Shown here: positions 4,250 to 5,780 of the stretch, piece by piece
Layout of the letters: each line of letters begins with the position of its first letter
How positions within the stretch are numbered: the first letter of the stretch is position 1
Assembly (NCBI GenBank): GCA_013693915.1
Contig: CP059264.1
Span: forward strand, 41,194-46,973
From: Dechloromonas sp.
Lineage (GTDB): Bacteria; Pseudomonadota; Gammaproteobacteria; Burkholderiales; Rhodocyclaceae
DNA length: 5,780 bases
Reading direction: 5' to 3'
Notes under the pieces: generated by a model
Seen by the model: the letters and a program-made list of their open reading frames with translations, nothing else
Told to the model about the DNA's origin: nothing
The model's database searches: none
Translations under genes and position numbers: made by a program

Positions 4250-5559
4250 ACTCGATCCGCGGCAAGCTGGTGCTGGCCCTCACCGCGGCAATGACCGTCG
4301 TCATGCTCCTCGGCGCCTGGGCGACCTACGGCGCGGCAAAGGAAGAGGCCAACACCATCTTCGATTACCACCTCGAGCAGATCGCGATGGCGCTGCGCAA
4401 CCAGACGTTTCAGGGCCCGACGGAGGCGCTGGCGGGCGAGACGAGCTTCGACTTCGTCATCCGCGTCTGGGATCGCAACGGACTCACCATCTACTCCTCG
4501 CGCCCGTACCGCCCTCTGCCCGAGATCGCCCGCCTCGGTTTCGCCACCGAACGAACCAGCGAGGAAACCTGGCGCGTGTTTGCCCTGCAATACCGCGGCG
4601 AGACCATCGCCGTCGCCCAGCCGACCAGCGTGCGCGCGCGGCTGGCGGCGACGGCGGCACTGCGCACGCTGACGCCGTTCATGGTCCTGTTGCCCCTGAT
4701 CGCGCTGCTGATCTGGCTGATCGTCAGTCGTGAACTCCGGCCGCTGAACGATCTCGCCCGCTCGGTGCGAGCCCGGACGCCGGAGGCGCTCGATCCGGTC
4801 AGCGACAGCGGAGTTCCCGACGAAGCACGCCCTTTGGTCGTTGCGCTCAATGAACTGCTCGGGCGCCTGCGGGCAACACTTCAGGTCCAGCGCGACTTCA
4901 TCGCCGATGCGGCGCACGAATTGCGCACGCCATTGACCGCCCTGCAGCTTCAGGCGGGGCTGCTGGAACGCGCGACCAGCGAGGCCGAGCGTTCCGCGGC
5001 GCTGGGCGACCTCAAGGCAGGGCTCGAGCGGGCGATACACGCCGTGCAGCAACTGCTCGCGCTGGCGCGCAACGAAGCCGGCGCAAGAGTGGGCGCGTTG
5101 GCCGAAGTTTCACTCGCCGAACTGATGCGTCAGGTCGTCGCCGACCACACGGCACTGGCCGATGCGAGGGCGATCGACCTTGGCGTCAGCGCGCTCGATC
5201 CGGCCGCGACCGTCCTGGGCGACGGCGATGCCTTGCGCACCCTGCTCGCCAACCTGGTTGCCAATGCCTTGTGCCACACGCCGGCTGGCGGAAAGGTCGA
5301 CGTGAGCTGCGGCATCGATGCCGGCAGGGTCTGGCTGGAAGTGGCCGACAACGGCCCGGGGATCCCCGCGGAGGAACGCGAGCGAGTGTTCGACCGCTTC
5401 TATCGCCGCAGCGGCCAGAGCCCCAGCGGCAGCGGCCTCGGGCTGGCGATCGTGCGCACTATCGCCCGGCGGCACAAGGCCGAAGTCTGCCTCGACGATA
5501 CGCCGGGAGGCGGTCTCACCGCAAGGATCGTGTTTCCCGGCAGCGCCCGGCCCGCCTGA
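4246..5559 (+). CDS. Sensor histidine kinase, QseC/PmrB-like, partner of the upstream regulator
   Basis: This 437-aa inner-membrane kinase has a first membrane segment at about 8-28 and a periplasmic region at about 29-142. That region opens with EEANTIFDYHLEQIAMAL (33-50), typical of the 2CSK_N sensor domain. The second membrane segment is about 143-161 and a HAMP region covers about 162-213. The HisKA motif DFIADAAHELRTPLTAL (217-233) has phosphoacceptor His224. The ATPase domain has an N box NLVANALCHTP (336-346), G1 DNGPGIP (368-374), F box FDRFYR (382-387) and G2 GSGLGLAIV (395-403). All catalytic motifs look intact. It should sense an unknown periplasmic or membrane signal and control phosphorylation of the regulator, with which it overlaps by 4 bp. 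The QseC and PmrB subfamilies share this layout. No long ligand-binding domain is present, so the signal cannot be inferred. Confidence 0.93.
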   Translation: MNSIRGKLVLALTAAMTVVMLLGAWATYGAAKEEANTIFDYHLEQIAMALRNQTFQGPTEALAGETSFDFVIRVWDRNGLTIYSSRPYRPLPEIARLGFATERTSEETWRVFALQYRGETIAVAQPTSVRARLAATAALRTLTPFMVLLPLIALLIWLIVSRELRPLNDLARSVRARTPEALDPVSDSGVPDEARPLVVALNELLGRLRATLQVQRDFIADAAHELRTPLTALQLQAGLLERATSEAERSAALGDLKAGLERAIHAVQQLLALARNEAGARVGALAEVSLAELMRQVVADHTALADARAIDLGVSALDPAATVLGDGDALRTLLANLVANALCHTPAGGKVDVSCGIDAGRVWLEVADNGPGIPAEERERVFDRFYRRSGQSPSGSGLGLAIVRTIARRHKAEVCLDDTPGGGLTARIVFPGSARPA

Positions 5560-5587
5560 TCGCGCCGAAATTTCGCAGGCATCCGGC

Positions 5588-5606
5588 ACTGCCGGCGGCA
5601 GTCGTT
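5588..5606 (+). terminator. Possible weak terminator after the kinase gene
   Basis: ACTGCC-GGC-GGCAGT (5588-5602) is a perfect 6-bp stem with a 3-nt loop, 28 bp after the kinase stop. The bases after it (CGTTCTTAAGTTTGTCTT) are T-rich but broken, so termination would be partial. The T-rich tract is the same sequence that forms the direct-repeat box. Confidence 0.35.
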
Positions 5607-5624
5607 CTTAAGTTTGTCTTAAGT
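5606..5624 (+). promoter_or_regulatory. PmrA/QseB-type direct-repeat box
   Basis: TCTTAAGT-TTG-TCTTAAGT is an exact 8-bp direct repeat with an 11-bp period. Its core CTTAAG-N5-CTTAAG agrees with the known box form for PmrA-type regulators (YTTAAK-N5-YTTAAK). It stands out as AT-rich in a GC-rich background and lies 67 bp upstream of the exported-protein gene and directly downstream of a QseB/PmrA-like pair. A weak -10 (CATGCT, 5635-5640) follows 11 bp after the box, the spacing seen where such a regulator replaces the -35 contact. That the neighbouring regulator binds here is inference. Confidence 0.6.
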
Positions 5625-5651
5625 CTTGCCGAGGCATGCTTCTCCCGTCGG

Positions 5652-5670
5652 CGGGCATCGTGCCTGCCCG
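5652..5670 (+). other. Small stem-loop in the leader of the exported-protein gene
   Basis: CGGGCA (5652-5657) and TGCCCG (5665-5670) form a perfect 6-bp stem with a 7-nt loop. It lies in the expected 5'-UTR and leaves the AGGAG ribosome site (5681-5685) free. No T-run follows, so it is not a terminator. It may stabilise the message or be incidental. Confidence 0.25.
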
Positions 5671-5691
5671 GAATTCACCCAGGAGAACGCA

Positions 5692-5780
5692 ATGAACTCG
5701 AACAAGCTCAAGCTGACCGCTGGCGCAGCCGCCGTTGTGGCGGCGCTGACCGGCGCCTACACCCTCGGCCACGCCAACTC
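5692..5780 (+). CDS. N-terminal fragment of an exported protein, likely output gene of the two-component system
   Basis: An ATG at 5692 with AGGAGAA ending 4 nt upstream opens a frame that runs off the window after 29 complete codons. The product begins MNSNKLKLTAGAAAVVAALTG, with a lysine-containing n-region and an Ala/Val/Leu-rich hydrophobic stretch at about 8-22, then AYTLGHANS. This fits a signal peptide or N-terminal membrane anchor, so the protein is probably periplasmic or membrane-tethered. Its identity cannot be read from this piece. A DegP/DegQ-type periplasmic serine protease is one guess, from the similar N-termini of such proteins beside envelope-stress regulators, but no catalytic region is visible. 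The PmrA/QseB-type box upstream suggests control by the adjacent pair. Confidence 0.7.
   Translation, partial: MNSNKLKLTAGAAAVVAALTGAYTLGHAN

Noticed and set aside
4225..5052. Minus-strand open frame (275 codons) inside the kinase gene
   Set aside because: It is antisense to the intact histidine kinase, with low-complexity Arg/Gln/Gly-rich content and no ribosome site of note.

Overview
This is a GC-rich chromosomal window that looks betaproteobacterial, for example from the Rhodocyclales or a related order. That placement rests on three things: strong G/C bias at codon third positions, a QseB/QseC-like two-component pair, and a TrhP (YegQ)-type protein followed by an acyltransferase. It is inferred from protein style only; no phylogenetic marker is present. 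I see no rRNA, tRNA, CRISPR array, insertion sequence or phage gene.

Layout. Positions 1-372 (+) are the C-terminal end of a U32-peptidase-family tRNA hydroxylation protein (TrhP/YegQ). After 24 bp comes a membrane acyltransferase-3 protein (397-1446, +). It converges with a diheme c-type cytochrome read on the minus strand (2215-1463), leaving only 16 bp between the stops. A 308-bp stretch without a convincing gene (2216-2523) separates the cytochrome from two further minus-strand genes: a small GYD-domain protein (2817-2524) and, upstream of it, a VOC-superfamily protein (3289-2891) that appears to lack the usual metal ligands. A divergent intergenic region of about 300 bp (3290-3586) is rich in inverted repeats and holds a good -10 element and a possible short leader peptide. 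It precedes a response regulator (3587-4249, +) and its histidine kinase (4246-5559, +), which overlap by ATGA. The window ends in the first 29 codons of an exported protein (from 5692, +).

How the parts work together. The kinase (2CSK_N-like sensor region, HAMP, HisKA, HATPase) should phosphorylate Asp51 of the OmpR/PhoB-type regulator. The most notable signal is just downstream of the kinase, in front of the exported-protein gene: an exact direct repeat TCTTAAGT-TTG-TCTTAAGT with an 11-bp period. It matches the form known for PmrA/QseB-family boxes (CTTAAG-N5-CTTAAG). This suggests that the adjacent exported protein is a direct target of the pair, making 3587-5780 a sensor, regulator and output module. 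The minus-strand genes (VOC, GYD, cytochrome) may share some transcription, but the 308-bp gap before the cytochrome argues that it has its own promoter.

No clearly unprecedented system is visible. The points most worth following are the regulatory DNA around the two-component genes and the degenerate VOC protein.
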